DNA of 64,000 bases from Nesterenkonia lutea. GTDB lineage: Bacteria; Actinomycetota; Actinomycetes; Actinomycetales; Micrococcaceae. This document shows, piece by piece, positions 44,497-53,602 of the stretch (its first letter is position 1; the number at the start of each line of letters is the position of its first letter). The translations under genes were made by a program, and so were the position numbers. The notes beneath the pieces were generated by a model. That model was given only the letters and a program-made list of their open reading frames with translations, was not told the origin of the DNA and made no database searches. The DNA is taken from the NCBI RefSeq assembly GCF_014873955.1, contig NZ_JADBED010000001.1, positions 2,418,001 to 2,482,000 of the forward strand, in the 5' to 3' direction.

Positions 44497-45492
44497 GATC
44501 CACGCGGAGGCGGCGGTGAAGGCGGCGTCGGAGACTTCGGCGGTGGTCTGCTGTGGCTTCTCGTCGGCCCGCGGATAGGACCCGAGGAAGCGGATCCCGG
44601 GCGCTATGCGGTGGATTCCGGCGAGCGCGTCGGCCACACGAGCCTCGTCGATGTGACCTTCGAGGTCGATCGAGAAGTAGTACTCGCCCAGGCCGTTGCC
44701 GGTGGGCCGGGACTCGATGCGGCAGAGATTGACTCCCCGGGTGGCGAAATGCTCCAGCAGCTCCATCAGGGCTCCGGCCCGGTCCTGCGGCAGCGGGATC
44801 ATGATCGTCGTCTTATCCGCCCCCGTCATCGCCGGGATCTCACCCGGGGGCGCCACCAGCACGAACCGGGTCACCGCCCCGCTGACGTCCTCGATGCCGC
44901 GTGCCAGCACATGCAGGCCCAGCTGTTCCGCCACCAGCGGCGAACACACGGCGGCCTCGGCCTCGGCCGGCTCGGCCAGGAGTCCGCGGGCCGCAGCGGC
45001 CGTGGAGGAGGCCGGGACGAACTCGGCACCTGGGACAGCGGACTCGGCCCACCGCCGGACCTGGGCCCAGCCGTGGGTATGCGTGGAGATCGTGCGGATC
45101 TCCTCCGGGGCGATCGGCGCGGCGGCGGCCAGCACGAAGCTGATCGGCACCAGGGCTTCACGGACGATATGCAGCTGATGAGCCACAGAGATGGCATCCA
45201 GGGTGGCTGTGACCCCGCCTTCCACGGAATTCTCGATGGGGACCATTGCGGCGTCGACCTCATGCGACTCCACCATGTTCAGCGCGGTCAGCACCGATCC
45301 GGCCGGCACTCGCTCGGCTCGTGCCGCTCCCGGGACCTGCAGGAGCGCCGCTTCGGTGAAGGTCCCTGCAGGACCGAGGAAGGAGTACCGCGGAGCACGG
45401 GCCTCACTGTGGGTCTCGCTCTGGGTCTGACTCTGGGTCTGAGTCTCACTGTGGGTCTGACTGCGGGTCTCGCTCTGGGTCTCTGTGTTCAT
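44476..45492 (-). CDS. pheA: Prephenate dehydratase
   Basis: Converts prephenate to phenylpyruvate for phenylalanine synthesis. 338 residues from the ATG at 45492, whose bases overlap the stop of the rhodanese gene (ATGA). The catalytic domain has YSFLGPAGTFTEAAL, MVPIENSVEGGVTATLD and the TRF motif in AVTRFVLV. The C-terminal ACT domain, which binds phenylalanine for feedback control, has LCRIESRPTGNGLGEYYF. The first ~30 residues are an odd Ser/Thr/Gln/Glu repeat (SETQTQSQTQSETHSE) encoded by TGGGTCTC-like DNA repeats. The enzyme proper starts after it. Confidence 0.95.
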   Translation of the reverse strand: MNTETQSETRSQTHSETQTQSQTQSETHSEARAPRYSFLGPAGTFTEAALLQVPGAARAERVPAGSVLTALNMVESHEVDAAMVPIENSVEGGVTATLDAISVAHQLHIVREALVPISFVLAAAAPIAPEEIRTISTHTHGWAQVRRWAESAVPGAEFVPASSTAAAARGLLAEPAEAEAAVCSPLVAEQLGLHVLARGIEDVSGAVTRFVLVAPPGEIPAMTGADKTTIMIPLPQDRAGALMELLEHFATRGVNLCRIESRPTGNGLGEYYFSIDLEGHIDEARVADALAGIHRIAPGIRFLGSYPRADEKPQQTTAEVSDAAFTAASAWISSLRHA

Positions 45493-45818
45493 CGAACCCG
45501 CGGCTCCTCGCCGGTTGAAGATTCCAGCGGTCGGCCCGCGACAAGCCACCCGTCCATGCCGTCTGCGACGAAGACGGCCGAGTAGCCCTGCCCGGTCAGC
45601 CAGCTCGTGATCTGCACGGATCTCCCACCCGTGCGGCAGATGACGTAATAGTCCTCGTCCGGATCCAGCTCGTCCTGGAACCGAGCAGGGATCTCGCCCA
45701 CAGGGATGTGCAGTGCGCCCGGGGCATGCCCCTCGGCGAACTCGTAGTCCTCACGGACGTCGAGCAGCGCGGCGTCGGCGGGGACATCTGCGGCACGAAC
45801 GGTCTCGAAGTCCGACAT
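45489..45818 (-). CDS. Single-domain rhodanese (sulfurtransferase-like)
   Basis: 109 residues forming one rhodanese domain. The active-site Cys is in YYVICRTGGRSVQI, and LLDVREDYEFAEGHAPGALHIP is the family's N-terminal signature. Such small cytoplasmic proteins move sulfane sulfur to acceptors. The substrate is unknown. It is divergent from the amidase gene and overlaps pheA. Confidence 0.93.
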   Translation of the reverse strand: MSDFETVRAADVPADAALLDVREDYEFAEGHAPGALHIPVGEIPARFQDELDPDEDYYVICRTGGRSVQITSWLTGQGYSAVFVADGMDGWLVAGRPLESSTGEEPRVR

Positions 45819-45906
45819 TTCCGAGCCTCCTTCAGAGCGGGTCGATCAGGTCTGGTGCGTCCTCAACACTAGCGCCTGGCCGGATCTGCGCACATAGAGT
45901 GAGCCC

Positions 45907-47376
45907 ATGGGACACTCCGCTGATCCAGCCCTTTTACCTTCCGCCGCCCAGATCCGCAGCGACTTCATCGCCGGCGAGGTCAGCGCAGTCGAGATCATCA
46001 CCACTGCGCTGACCTCCGCGGCGACCCAGTCCGCCCTGGGAGCCTTCATCCACGTCGATGCGGAGTACGCGCTGCGCCGCGCGGAGGAGATCGATCTGGT
46101 GCGGGCCGCCGTGCTGGACGCGCGCAGCGGCAGCTCACGCACCGCTGCCATGGCTGAACTCTCCGGGCGGGCTCCTCTGCTGGGGATGCCCACCGGGTTC
46201 AAAGACCTGGTCCACGTCGCTGGAATGCCCACCACGATGGGAACTGCGGCCCTTCCCACGACCATCCCCGGTCGCGATGACCCGCTGGCCCGGCGGGTGC
46301 ACTCCGCCGGGGCGATCAGCCTGGGCAAGACCCAGGTGCCCGAGTTCGGTCTTCCCTGCTACTCGGAGAACGAGCTCGCCGCCCCAGCCCGGAATCCTCT
46401 GGCTCCGGAACGCACGCCCGGAGGATCCACGGGAGGCGGGGCCGCCGCAGTGGCGTCCGGCATGCTGCCGATGGCACCGGGCAACGACGGCGGTGGTTCG
46501 GTCCGGATCCCCGCGGCGGCATGCGGACTGATCGGTCTGAAGCCCGGACGTGCGCGTCTTCCTGATGACCGGCAGCAGACAGGCGTGCAGAACCTGGCGG
46601 TCTCAGGTCCGATCGCTGAGTCTGCAGAGGACGCCGCGCTGCTCTTCGACGTGATGGCCGGACACCGCTTCGAAGCCGGCGCCTCGGGGCTCCCTGCCGG
46701 GCGCGCGATGCATGCGGTGGACCAGGCGCTGCGGCGCGGGCTGGCCCCGCTTCGCATCGGTGTGACCACGGAGTCTCCATTCTCCCCGGAGCTGGACATC
46801 GTGCTCCAGGAACCGGCCGTGGAGGCGCTGGAGCAGGGTCTGAGGGCTCTGGCGGGACTCGGCCACGTCGTCCAGGGGAGCAGCCACTGCACCGGAGCGG
46901 ACTCGTTCTGGCCGGCCCGCTATCACCAGAACTTCCAGACGCTGTGGACCTCTCGGCTCGGGCAGCTGGATCTCCCGGCCGATCAGGTGGCGGCGATGAC
47001 CCCGCTGACCCGGTACTTCATCGAACACGCCGCGGCCCGCCCGGCCGATCAGACGCAGAAGGCCATTGCGGCGCTGGAGGACTTCGCGGTGCATGCGGAC
47101 GCTCTCCTGGGGCCCTGGGACATTCTGGTCACGCCGATGCTCGCCTATGCACCGCCGAAGATCGGGTGGTTCACCGGATTGACGCCGGAGGAGAACTACC
47201 GGGAGCAGTGCCGCTTCACGCCCTTCAGCTCAGTGGTCAATGTGATGGGGCTGCCCGCGATCAATGTGCCCACACACACCGACGCCGAGGGCCTCAGCTG
47301 GTCGGTCCAGCTCATCGGTCGCAGCGGCTCTGAGGAGCATCTCCTGGCACTGGCGGCCACCATGCTGCAGGGCTGA
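45907..47376 (+). CDS. Amidase-signature family amidase
   Basis: 489 residues. The amidase signature (Ser-cisSer-Lys triad) is clear: GFKDLVHVAGMPTTMG contains the Lys, and GGSTGGGAAAVASGM followed by APGNDGGGSVRIPAAACG contains the two Ser. GLKPGRARLP follows as expected. It is not a GatA, because gatB and gatC are absent and the C-terminal part differs. It is probably a general amide hydrolase such as 6-aminohexanoate-type or aryl-acyl amidases. The specificity cannot be read from sequence. No signal peptide is seen. Confidence 0.92.
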   Translation: MGHSADPALLPSAAQIRSDFIAGEVSAVEIITTALTSAATQSALGAFIHVDAEYALRRAEEIDLVRAAVLDARSGSSRTAAMAELSGRAPLLGMPTGFKDLVHVAGMPTTMGTAALPTTIPGRDDPLARRVHSAGAISLGKTQVPEFGLPCYSENELAAPARNPLAPERTPGGSTGGGAAAVASGMLPMAPGNDGGGSVRIPAAACGLIGLKPGRARLPDDRQQTGVQNLAVSGPIAESAEDAALLFDVMAGHRFEAGASGLPAGRAMHAVDQALRRGLAPLRIGVTTESPFSPELDIVLQEPAVEALEQGLRALAGLGHVVQGSSHCTGADSFWPARYHQNFQTLWTSRLGQLDLPADQVAAMTPLTRYFIEHAAARPADQTQKAIAALEDFAVHADALLGPWDILVTPMLAYAPPKIGWFTGLTPEENYREQCRFTPFSSVVNVMGLPAINVPTHTDAEGLSWSVQLIGRSGSEEHLLALAATMLQG

Positions 47377-47387
47377 GCCGGACACAG

Positions 47388-47422
47388 CAGCGCCGGACCC
47401 GACGTGCACGGACCCGGCGCTG
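47388..47422. terminator. Hairpin between amidase and csbD
   Basis: CAGCGCCGG (47388-47396) pairs perfectly with CCGGCGCTG (47414-47422) between two convergent genes. The loop is long (17 nt). Confidence 0.6.
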
Positions 47423-47475
47423 TGAGGGAACTTCTCGAGCCGCCCGCCGTGAGCGGGCCGCTGGTCAGAGGCAGG

Positions 47476-47670
47476 TCAGTTCTTCATGCCCTGGACGAAG
47501 CCCTTGACGCTGTCCTTCGCATCCTGGGCGGCATCCTTGGCCTTCGCCTGGGTCTTCTCACTGCTGCCTTCAGCCTGGGTCTCCTTATCGCCGGTCAGCT
47601 TGCCAAAGCCTTCCTTTGCGGAGCCGCTTGCTTCTTCGGACTTGTTGTTCGTCTTGTCATCGAGTCCCAT
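47476..47670 (-). CDS. CsbD-family stress protein
   Basis: 64 residues, hydrophilic, Lys/Glu/Ala-rich, with the CsbD pattern GSAKEGFGKLTGDKETQAEG. The gene has a strong AAAGGAG site. CsbD-like proteins are induced by general stress or the stationary phase. The molecular role is unknown. It follows a common actinobacterial pattern of a small free-standing gene. Confidence 0.93.
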   Translation of the reverse strand: MGLDDKTNNKSEEASGSAKEGFGKLTGDKETQAEGSSEKTQAKAKDAAQDAKDSVKGFVQGMKN

Positions 47671-47783
47671 GGGTGACTCCTTTCGTCGGCGGACAAGTCC
47701 CTCGTCACGCTACAGACCACACTGTGCCCTGTCACTCAGAAGTAGGATTTTTCAGGGAACTCCCAGTGAACTGTTCCCGGGTC

Positions 47784-49160
47784 TTAATCCGCGTGCGTTC
47801 CGCCCGGATCTTGGTGCCTGAGGTCTTCCGCGTTGACCGGAGTGGCCAGTGCCCCCTCGTCCTCGGTCGAGAAGCCGACGTCGGTGCCGCGCAGTCGAGC
47901 GATCGCGCTGAGCACGTGGTGGATCGCCAGGGCGGCGAAGCTGCCCAGTGCGATGCCCTCGAAGACGATCTCCCCGAAGACCATGGTGAAGTTGGCGACG
48001 GCGATGATGAGCGGCACGCCGGCCACGGCGAGATTGATGGGGTTCGCGAAGTCCACGCGGTTCTGCACCCAGATGCGCACCCCGAGGACGCCGATCATCC
48101 CGTACAGCACGGTGCCCGCCCCGCCGAGGACGCCCACGGGGACCGTGGCGATGAGTGCGCCGAACTTCGGCAGCAGCGCAAGCAGGATGGCGAAGAGACC
48201 TGCCACCCAGTAGGCCGCGGTGGAATACACGCGCGAGGAGGCCATGACTCCGATGTTCTCGGCATAGGTGGTCGTCCCTGAACCGCCTCCGGCGCCGGCG
48301 AGCATCGTCGCGGCGCCATCGGCGATCAGTGCCCGTCCGGTCATCGGATCCAGGTCCTGCTTCGTCATCAGCGCCACGGATTTCACGTGCCCCACGTTCT
48401 CTGCGACCAGGACCAGGATCACCGGGATGAACAGGCCCAGCACCCCGATGTGGAAGGTGGGTGCCGTGAACTCTGGCAGCCCGAACCAGCCCGCGGAGCC
48501 CACGGTGGAGAAGTCCACCTCGCCGCGCAGCACGGCCACCACATACCCGATCACCACGCCGACCAGGATGGAGAGCCGCCCCAGCAGTCCCTTGAAGAGC
48601 ACGCTGGCCAGCAGCATGGAAACGATCGTCACCGCGGCTGTGACGGGGGCTTCATTGACGTTGTTCCATGCGGCGGGGGCGAGGTTCAAACCGATCAGCG
48701 CCACGATGGCGCCGGTGACCACCGGCGGCATGATGCGCTGGATCCAATGACTGCCGGCGAAATGGACAAGGACGCCGACGCCGACCAGGCCGAGCCCCGC
48801 GAGGAAGATCCCGCCCAGGGCACCGGACATGCCGTACTGCGCGGTGGCGGCGCCCACCGGGGCGAGGAAGGCGAAGGAGGACCCCAGATAGCTCGGGATG
48901 CGCCCTGCGGTGATGATCAGGAACAGCAGGGTCCCGATGCCTGAGAACAGCAGAGTCGTGGAGGGCGGGAAGCCGGTGATCAGGGGGACCAGGAACGTGG
49001 CGCCGAACATCGCGACCACATGCTGCATCCCCACTCCGGTGGTCTGCAGCCAGCCCAGGCGCTCCCCCGGGGTCACCACTGCGCCGGGTCGTACAGTCCT
49101 GCCGTCACCATGGAGCGTCCACCCGAACCCGGGGAAGCGGCTCTTCCTCTGCGTAGTCAT
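47784..49160 (-). CDS. Uracil/xanthine permease (NCS2 family)
   Basis: About 458 residues from the ATG at 49160; a GTG nine bases upstream is an alternative. The NCS2 motifs are present: GMQHVVAMFGATFLVPLITGF at the N-terminus, then VAENVGHVKSVALMT and GAGGGSGTTTYAENIGVMA, the conserved substrate-binding segment. About 12-14 helices. UraA-type and xanthine-type members share these motifs, so the substrate is a nucleobase, probably uracil. The acidic C-terminal tail ends in HQDPGGTHAD. It is divergent from ectA. Confidence 0.91.
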   Translation of the reverse strand: MTTQRKSRFPGFGWTLHGDGRTVRPGAVVTPGERLGWLQTTGVGMQHVVAMFGATFLVPLITGFPPSTTLLFSGIGTLLFLIITAGRIPSYLGSSFAFLAPVGAATAQYGMSGALGGIFLAGLGLVGVGVLVHFAGSHWIQRIMPPVVTGAIVALIGLNLAPAAWNNVNEAPVTAAVTIVSMLLASVLFKGLLGRLSILVGVVIGYVVAVLRGEVDFSTVGSAGWFGLPEFTAPTFHIGVLGLFIPVILVLVAENVGHVKSVALMTKQDLDPMTGRALIADGAATMLAGAGGGSGTTTYAENIGVMASSRVYSTAAYWVAGLFAILLALLPKFGALIATVPVGVLGGAGTVLYGMIGVLGVRIWVQNRVDFANPINLAVAGVPLIIAVANFTMVFGEIVFEGIALGSFAALAIHHVLSAIARLRGTDVGFSTEDEGALATPVNAEDLRHQDPGGTHAD

Positions 49161-49239
49161 TCCAGCCACAGTAGCCGCAGCGGCGCACAGACACGCTGTG
49201 CGGCTGACGTGCCCAAGATCACCCGTCGTTCTTTACTCA

Positions 49240-49422
49240 TTGTTTGATGAGATCACATGATGATTACATTCATGGCAATTGTGGGAAGAGAGCAGGACGA
49301 TCGATGCTGTGCCCCGGCACGCATGGTCTCTGGCGGCACTGCTATCCCTGGCGCTAAACTCCAGAGGACACCGCTGACCGCTGTTTCACCGGGTATTCAT
49401 GCAGTCCCCAGTTGAATCTGGG
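49240..49422 (+). promoter_or_regulatory. AT-rich leader and possible promoter region of ectABC
   Basis: The spacer 49170-49447 between the divergent permease and ectA is the most AT-rich stretch nearby. TTGTTT at 49240-49245 and AT-rich sequence near 49265-49272 could form a weak promoter, as expected for an osmotically induced operon. CCCAG-TTGAAT-CTGGG (49407-49422) is a small leader hairpin. No riboswitch was recognised. Confidence 0.35.
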
Positions 49423-49447
49423 AACCAGCTCACTACTCTGGAGAACG

Positions 49448-50005
49448 ATGCCTCACACTGCAGACACCCCTGCCCAGAACTCCGCCGAGTCCTCCCCGGC
49501 CTCGGAACGAGTTGAGATTCGCACGCCCACGGTCGCCGATGGCGCCTCTCTGTGGCGGCTCGCCGCCGGGACCGGCGTCCTTGATGTGAACACTCCCTAC
49601 GCGTACATCCTGTGGACCCGAGATTTCGCTGAGACCTCGGTGATCGCCGAGGTCGAGGGGGAGCCTGCGGGCTTCATCTCCGGCTACCGCAGACCCGAGG
49701 ACCCCCAGACCCTCTTCATCTGGCAGGTCGCCGTGGATTCTCGATTCCGCGGGCGACGCCTGGCCTCCCGCATGCTCACCACGCTGGTGGAAGCCGTGGC
49801 GCCGCAGCGGCTCGAGACCACGATCACCGCGGACAACGCCGCATCCATCGCACTGTTCACGGGCCTGGCCCGCGACAAGGGCGCCGAGATCACCACGACG
49901 AGGTTCTTCACCGAGAAGGACTTCCCCTCAGCCGAAGAATCAGGGGAGCAACACGCTCCCGAGGACCTCTACACCGTGGCCCCCCTGGGCCCGAACGCCG
50001 ACTGA
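49448..50005 (+). CDS. ectA: L-2,4-diaminobutyrate N-acetyltransferase
   Basis: Second step of ectoine synthesis: acetylates diaminobutyrate on the gamma-nitrogen. 185 residues from the ATG at 49448 behind TGGAGAACG. It is a GNAT fold with the acetyl-CoA loop VDSRFRGRRLASRML and the ectoine-specific NTPYAYILWTRDFAETSVIAE and TTITADNAASIALF segments. It is the first gene of ectABC. Confidence 0.96.
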   Translation: MPHTADTPAQNSAESSPASERVEIRTPTVADGASLWRLAAGTGVLDVNTPYAYILWTRDFAETSVIAEVEGEPAGFISGYRRPEDPQTLFIWQVAVDSRFRGRRLASRMLTTLVEAVAPQRLETTITADNAASIALFTGLARDKGAEITTTRFFTEKDFPSAEESGEQHAPEDLYTVAPLGPNAD

Positions 50006-50061
50006 GCGTCGCAGCGAACTTCCAGCACGACTTCCCCGGAATCTAAGGACAGAAACGCACT

Positions 50062-51348
50062 ATGCCGACAGACATCTTCGAAACACGCGAATCTCAGGTC
50101 GCCAGCTACTGCAAGAACTGGCCAGCCACCTTCGCCAAGGCCTCCGGCCCCTACCAGTGGACCGAGGACGGCACCCGCTACCTCGACTTCTTCTCCGGAG
50201 CAGGTGCGCTGAACTACGGCCACAACCACCCCGAACTGCGCGACCTCGTCGTCGACTACGTCGCGAACGACGGCGTCACCCATTCGATGGACATGAAGAC
50301 CCCGGCCAAGCGCCACTTCCTGGAGACCTTCGAACGACTCATCCTCGAGCCGCGCAAGATGGACTACAAGGTCATGTTCCCCGGTCCCACAGGCACCAAC
50401 ACGGTGGAGGCTGCGCTGAAGCTGGCCCGCAAGGTGACCGGCCGGCAGCACATCCTCTCCTTCACCAATGCCTTCCACGGCATGACGCTCGGCGCACTCT
50501 CCGTCACCGGCAACTCCATGAAGCGTCGCGGTGCCGGCATTCCGCTGACGAACTCCTCGAAGATCCCCTATGACGATTACTTCGATGGGGACATGCCCGA
50601 CTTCCTCTGGCTGGAGAAGATCCTCGAGGACTCAGGCTCGGGCGTGGACAAGCCCGCCGCCGTGATCGTGGAGACCGTCCAGGGCGAGGGCGGCCTCAAC
50701 GCCGCACGCATGGACTGGCTGAAGTCCCTCTCTGCCCTGCTGCGTCGGCATAAGATCCTGCTGATCGTCGACGACGTCCAGGCAGGCTGCGGGCGCACCG
50801 GCAAGTTCTTCTCCTTCGAGGAGGCCGGCCTCTACCCCGACATCGTGTGTGTCTCGAAGTCGATCTCCGGCTATGGCCTCGCCATGGCGCTGACCCTGTT
50901 CAAGCCCGAACTCGACGTCTGGGAGGGCGGGGAGCACAACGGCACCTTCCGCGGGAACAACCTCGCGTTCGTGACGGGCGCGCGCGCCCTGGAGCTCTTC
51001 TGGTCGGATGACAGCTTCCAGAAGCAGCTCGGCGAACGGATCACAGAGCTCAAGGACGGTCTGGTCAAGATCGCCGAGCATGTCCCCGACTCCACCATCC
51101 GGGGACGAGGCTTCCTGACCGGCATCCACTTCCAGAACCCCGACACCGCCGGCAAGGTCGCTGCAGAGGCGTATAAGCGCAACCTGCTGGTGGAGACCTC
51201 GGGGCCCCAGGATGAGGTCCTGAAGCTCATGCCGCCGCTGAACATCGAGTCCGAGGACCTGCAGAAGGGACTCGGCATCATCGAGGAGTCCCTTCTGGCC
51301 GCCACGGGCCAGCTCGGCGAGCCCTCGCGTCTGCGCGCACCCCGCTGA
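50062..51348 (+). CDS. ectB: Diaminobutyrate--2-oxoglutarate transaminase
   Basis: Makes 2,4-diaminobutyrate from aspartate semialdehyde. 428 residues, class III aminotransferase. The start region [19 protein letters not shown] is typical of Ect[21 protein letters not shown] binds the cofactor phosphate, [17 protein letters not shown] is the Asp motif, and the pyridoxal-phosphate Lys is in [10 protein letters not shown]. It lies 56 bp after ectA. Confidence 0.97.
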   Translation: MPTDIFETRESQVASYCKNWPATFAKASGPYQWTEDGTRYLDFFSGAGALNYGHNHPELRDLVVDYVANDGVTHSMDMKTPAKRHFLETFERLILEPRKMDYKVMFPGPTGTNTVEAALKLARKVTGRQHILSFTNAFHGMTLGALSVTGNSMKRRGAGIPLTNSSKIPYDDYFDGDMPDFLWLEKILEDSGSGVDKPAAVIVETVQGEGGLNAARMDWLKSLSALLRRHKILLIVDDVQAGCGRTGKFFSFEEAGLYPDIVCVSKSISGYGLAMALTLFKPELDVWEGGEHNGTFRGNNLAFVTGARALELFWSDDSFQKQLGERITELKDGLVKIAEHVPDSTIRGRGFLTGIHFQNPDTAGKVAAEAYKRNLLVETSGPQDEVLKLMPPLNIESEDLQKGLGIIEESLLAATGQLGEPSRLRAPR

Positions 51349-51418
51349 ACCTGTTCCTCAGTCACTGATTCCAGTCACTGATTCCCCCGCTACTGACAGC
51401 CACTGATCGGAGATCTGC

Positions 51419-51817
51419 GTGTACACCTTGAACATCGACGCCCTCAACGGCACTGACCGCGACATCCAGCAGGAGAACTGGCGCTCGCGCCGCATGGTGC
51501 TGGCCAAGGAGAAGGTCGGGTTCTCACTGCATGAGACGACCCTCTACACCGGCACCACCAACGAGTTCTGGTATGCCAACCACGTGGAGGCGGTCTACTG
51601 CGTCGGTGGCAAGGGCACGCTGACCGACCTCGAGACCGGAGAGAAGTACGCGATCACCGACGGCTTCCTCTACATGCTCGACGGACAGGAGAAGCACCGC
51701 GTGGAGGTCGAAGAGGAGATCCGCGTGGTCTGCGTGTTCAATCCTCCGGTGACCGGCCGTGAGGTCCACGACGACAACGGCGTGTACCCGCTGATCATCG
51801 AGGATGAGACCGCCTGA
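51419..51817 (+). CDS. ectC: L-ectoine synthase
   Basis: Cyclises N-acetyl-diaminobutyrate to ectoine. 132 residues, cupin fold. [18 protein letters not shown] carries the metal-binding Glu, Tyr and His region, and [17 protein letters not shown] follows. The start is a GTG at 51419 behind GGAG. The operon ends with a terminator at 51841. No ectD hydroxylase, transporter or ask gene follows, so the cell makes ectoine, not 5-hydroxyectoine, from this locus. Confidence 0.96.
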   Translation: MYTLNIDALNGTDRDIQQENWRSRRMVLAKEKVGFSLHETTLYTGTTNEFWYANHVEAVYCVGGKGTLTDLETGEKYAITDGFLYMLDGQEKHRVEVEEEIRVVCVFNPPVTGREVHDDNGVYPLIIEDETA

Positions 51818-51840
51818 TCGGCTAGCTCACGCAGCGCTCG

Positions 51841-51898
51841 ACGGCGCCCGTTCACCTGTTGCTCCAGTCACCCTCTGGAGCAGGTGGACGGGCGCCGT
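51841..51898 (+). terminator. ectABC terminator
   Basis: A long stem (ACGGCGCCCGTTCACCTG...CTCCAG with CTGGAGCAGGTGGACGGGCGCCGT, a few mismatches) lies 24 bp after ectC. It continues into TCTCGTCTCC on the plus strand. Confidence 0.8.
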
Positions 51899-52087
51899 TC
51901 TCGTCTCCAGACGCCGACTGCTGCAGCGACACCCGTGAAGCGGGGCGCGAGAGGTTTGGACTTCTGCGGTCGGCTGTGATGTGATCTCCATGACATGTGA
52001 CCCACGGCACGCGGGCTCCATGTCACCACAATCACCTTCACAACGGATCGTCGGGCACGTACCTGCCCGTGAAAGGGACATATCACC

Positions 52088-53236
52088 ATGGCCTCAGTGA
52101 CCTATGACTCCGCCAGCCGCATCTACACCCCCGGCGCGCGGCCTGCCATCAACCAGCTTCACCTGGAGATCGCCGACGGCGAGTTCCTCGTCCTCGTCGG
52201 ACCCTCCGGCTGCGGCAAGTCCACAGCACTGCGCATGCTCGCAGGCCTGGAAGAGGTCAATGAAGGGGCCATCCGAATCGGTGGCGAAGACGTCTCCCAC
52301 GTCTCCCCCAAGGACCGCGACATCGCCATGGTCTTCCAGAACTACGCGCTCTACCCACACATGTCCGTGGCCGAGAACATGGGCTTCGCGCTGAAGATCG
52401 CCGGCGTCTCCAAGGAGGAGCGCGCCGAGCGGGTCAAGAAGGCCGCGGAGATCCTGGACCTGGTCCCCTATCTGGACCGCAAGCCGAAGGCTCTCTCCGG
52501 CGGCCAGCGTCAGCGCGTGGCCATGGGGCGCGCGATCGTCCGCTCCCCCAAGGTCTTCCTCATGGATGAGCCCCTGTCGAACCTCGACGCCAAGCTGCGC
52601 GTGCAGACCCGCACCCAGATCGCGGCACTGACGCGCGAGCTGCAGACCACCACGGTCTACGTCACGCACGACCAGGTCGAGGCCATGACCATGGGAGACC
52701 GGGTGTGTGTGCTCAAGGACGGCGTGCTCCAGCAGGTGGACTCCCCCCGCAACCTCTATGACACGCCCGCCAACGTGTTCGTGGCCGGCTTCATCGGCTC
52801 ACCCGCGATGAACCTCTTCCACGCCAAGATCCAGGGCGAGGGTCTGGTGCTCGGAAATGACATCATCCCGGTCACCGGCGGCCACCTGGCCAAGAGCACC
52901 CGGGACGAGGTCGTCCTGGGCGTGCGCCCCGAGGACATGGAGCTCACCACAGACGGCACCGGGCTGCCGATGACCGTGGACCTGGTCGAGGAGCTGGGCG
53001 CAGACGCCTACATCTTCGGCTCCCCGGACGGCATCTCCACCTTCCAGCCGTTCATCGTCCGCGTGAACGGACGCCGTCCCCCCATGCGCGGCGAGCGGGT
53101 CTTCATCAAGCCGAACCCGGCGCATCTGCACCTGTTCGACATCGAGAACGGACTGCGCCTCAACGGCGAGGTCCCCGCCAACACCCCCCATGCATCGCTC
53201 TCCGACGTGGAAGCCCTGGCGGACTCCGAAGACTGA
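52088..53236 (+). CDS. MalK/UgpC-family sugar ABC transporter ATPase
   Basis: 382 residues. Walker A is GPSGCGKST, the Q-loop is in AMVFQNYALYPHM, the ABC signature is LSGGQRQRVAMGRA, Walker B is VFLMDEPLSNLDAKLR and the switch His is in TVYVTHDQVEAMTMG. The C-terminal OB-type regulatory domain of the CUT1 family follows (VVLGVRPEDMELT). It has no permeases next to it. Shared ATPases of this family (MsmK, MsiK) energise several sugar importers, so it probably serves the MalF/MalG-type permeases at 28305-30154, which lack one. Confidence 0.93.
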   Translation: MASVTYDSASRIYTPGARPAINQLHLEIADGEFLVLVGPSGCGKSTALRMLAGLEEVNEGAIRIGGEDVSHVSPKDRDIAMVFQNYALYPHMSVAENMGFALKIAGVSKEERAERVKKAAEILDLVPYLDRKPKALSGGQRQRVAMGRAIVRSPKVFLMDEPLSNLDAKLRVQTRTQIAALTRELQTTTVYVTHDQVEAMTMGDRVCVLKDGVLQQVDSPRNLYDTPANVFVAGFIGSPAMNLFHAKIQGEGLVLGNDIIPVTGGHLAKSTRDEVVLGVRPEDMELTTDGTGLPMTVDLVEELGADAYIFGSPDGISTFQPFIVRVNGRRPPMRGERVFIKPNPAHLHLFDIENGLRLNGEVPANTPHASLSDVEALADSED

Positions 53237-53427
53237 TCACGGGCTGCATCACTGCAGGTCAGCGTTACGCAGAACCAGATTGAGCATGATGTGCTCGGCT
53301 TTCGTCCAGGAAGTGACCAGGAAGTCCCCCGTAGAGTGAAGAGCATCGCTGACGGGGACCTGTCAGCCCATGGCGGACTTGGTCTCTACGCGAAACAGAC
53401 GTAACGACAGAAAGGTACGGGTACATC

Positions 53428-53502
53428 ATGCATAAGTCAGTACTGCCAATCAGCTTGACCACAATTCTGCTTATCGTGATCATCGTCATCCTGGTGACCT
53501 GA
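53428..53502 (+). CDS. 24-residue hydrophobic micro-ORF
   Basis: Codes for a peptide of the form MHKSV..LPISLTT.. followed by an almost pure Ile/Leu/Val stretch (about 14 residues) and a final Thr. It could form one membrane helix. The codons are unusually A/T-rich for this genome. AAAGG lies 12 bases before the ATG, a long but possible spacing. A strong hairpin terminator follows 18 bp after the stop. The 53237-53427 stretch upstream has no gene. It could be a small membrane protein or a type I toxin-like peptide. No homologue is recognised. Confidence 0.5.
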   Translation: MHKSVLPISLTTILLIVIIVILVT

Positions 53503-53520
53503 TTCGATAGACCAGCAAGA

Positions 53521-53560
53521 GGAGAGGGCGGGATCCGAGTATTCGGATCCCGCCGTCTCT
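53521..53560 (+). terminator. Terminator after the micro-ORF
   Basis: GGCGGGATCCGA (53526-53537) pairs exactly with TCGGATCCCGCC (53542-53553) around a 4-nt loop. GAGAG on one side and CTCTC on the other extend the stem. Confidence 0.85.
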
Positions 53561-53602
53561 CTGTGTCTCGCGCCGCGCCGTCTCGCACCCCGCGCGCCGG
53601 AC

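Noticed and set aside
49448..51817. An ectoine hydroxylase (ectD) or dedicated aspartokinase in the ectoine cluster
   Set aside because: None of the frames after ectC shows the EctD iron-binding signature, and the operon is closed by a terminator at 51841.
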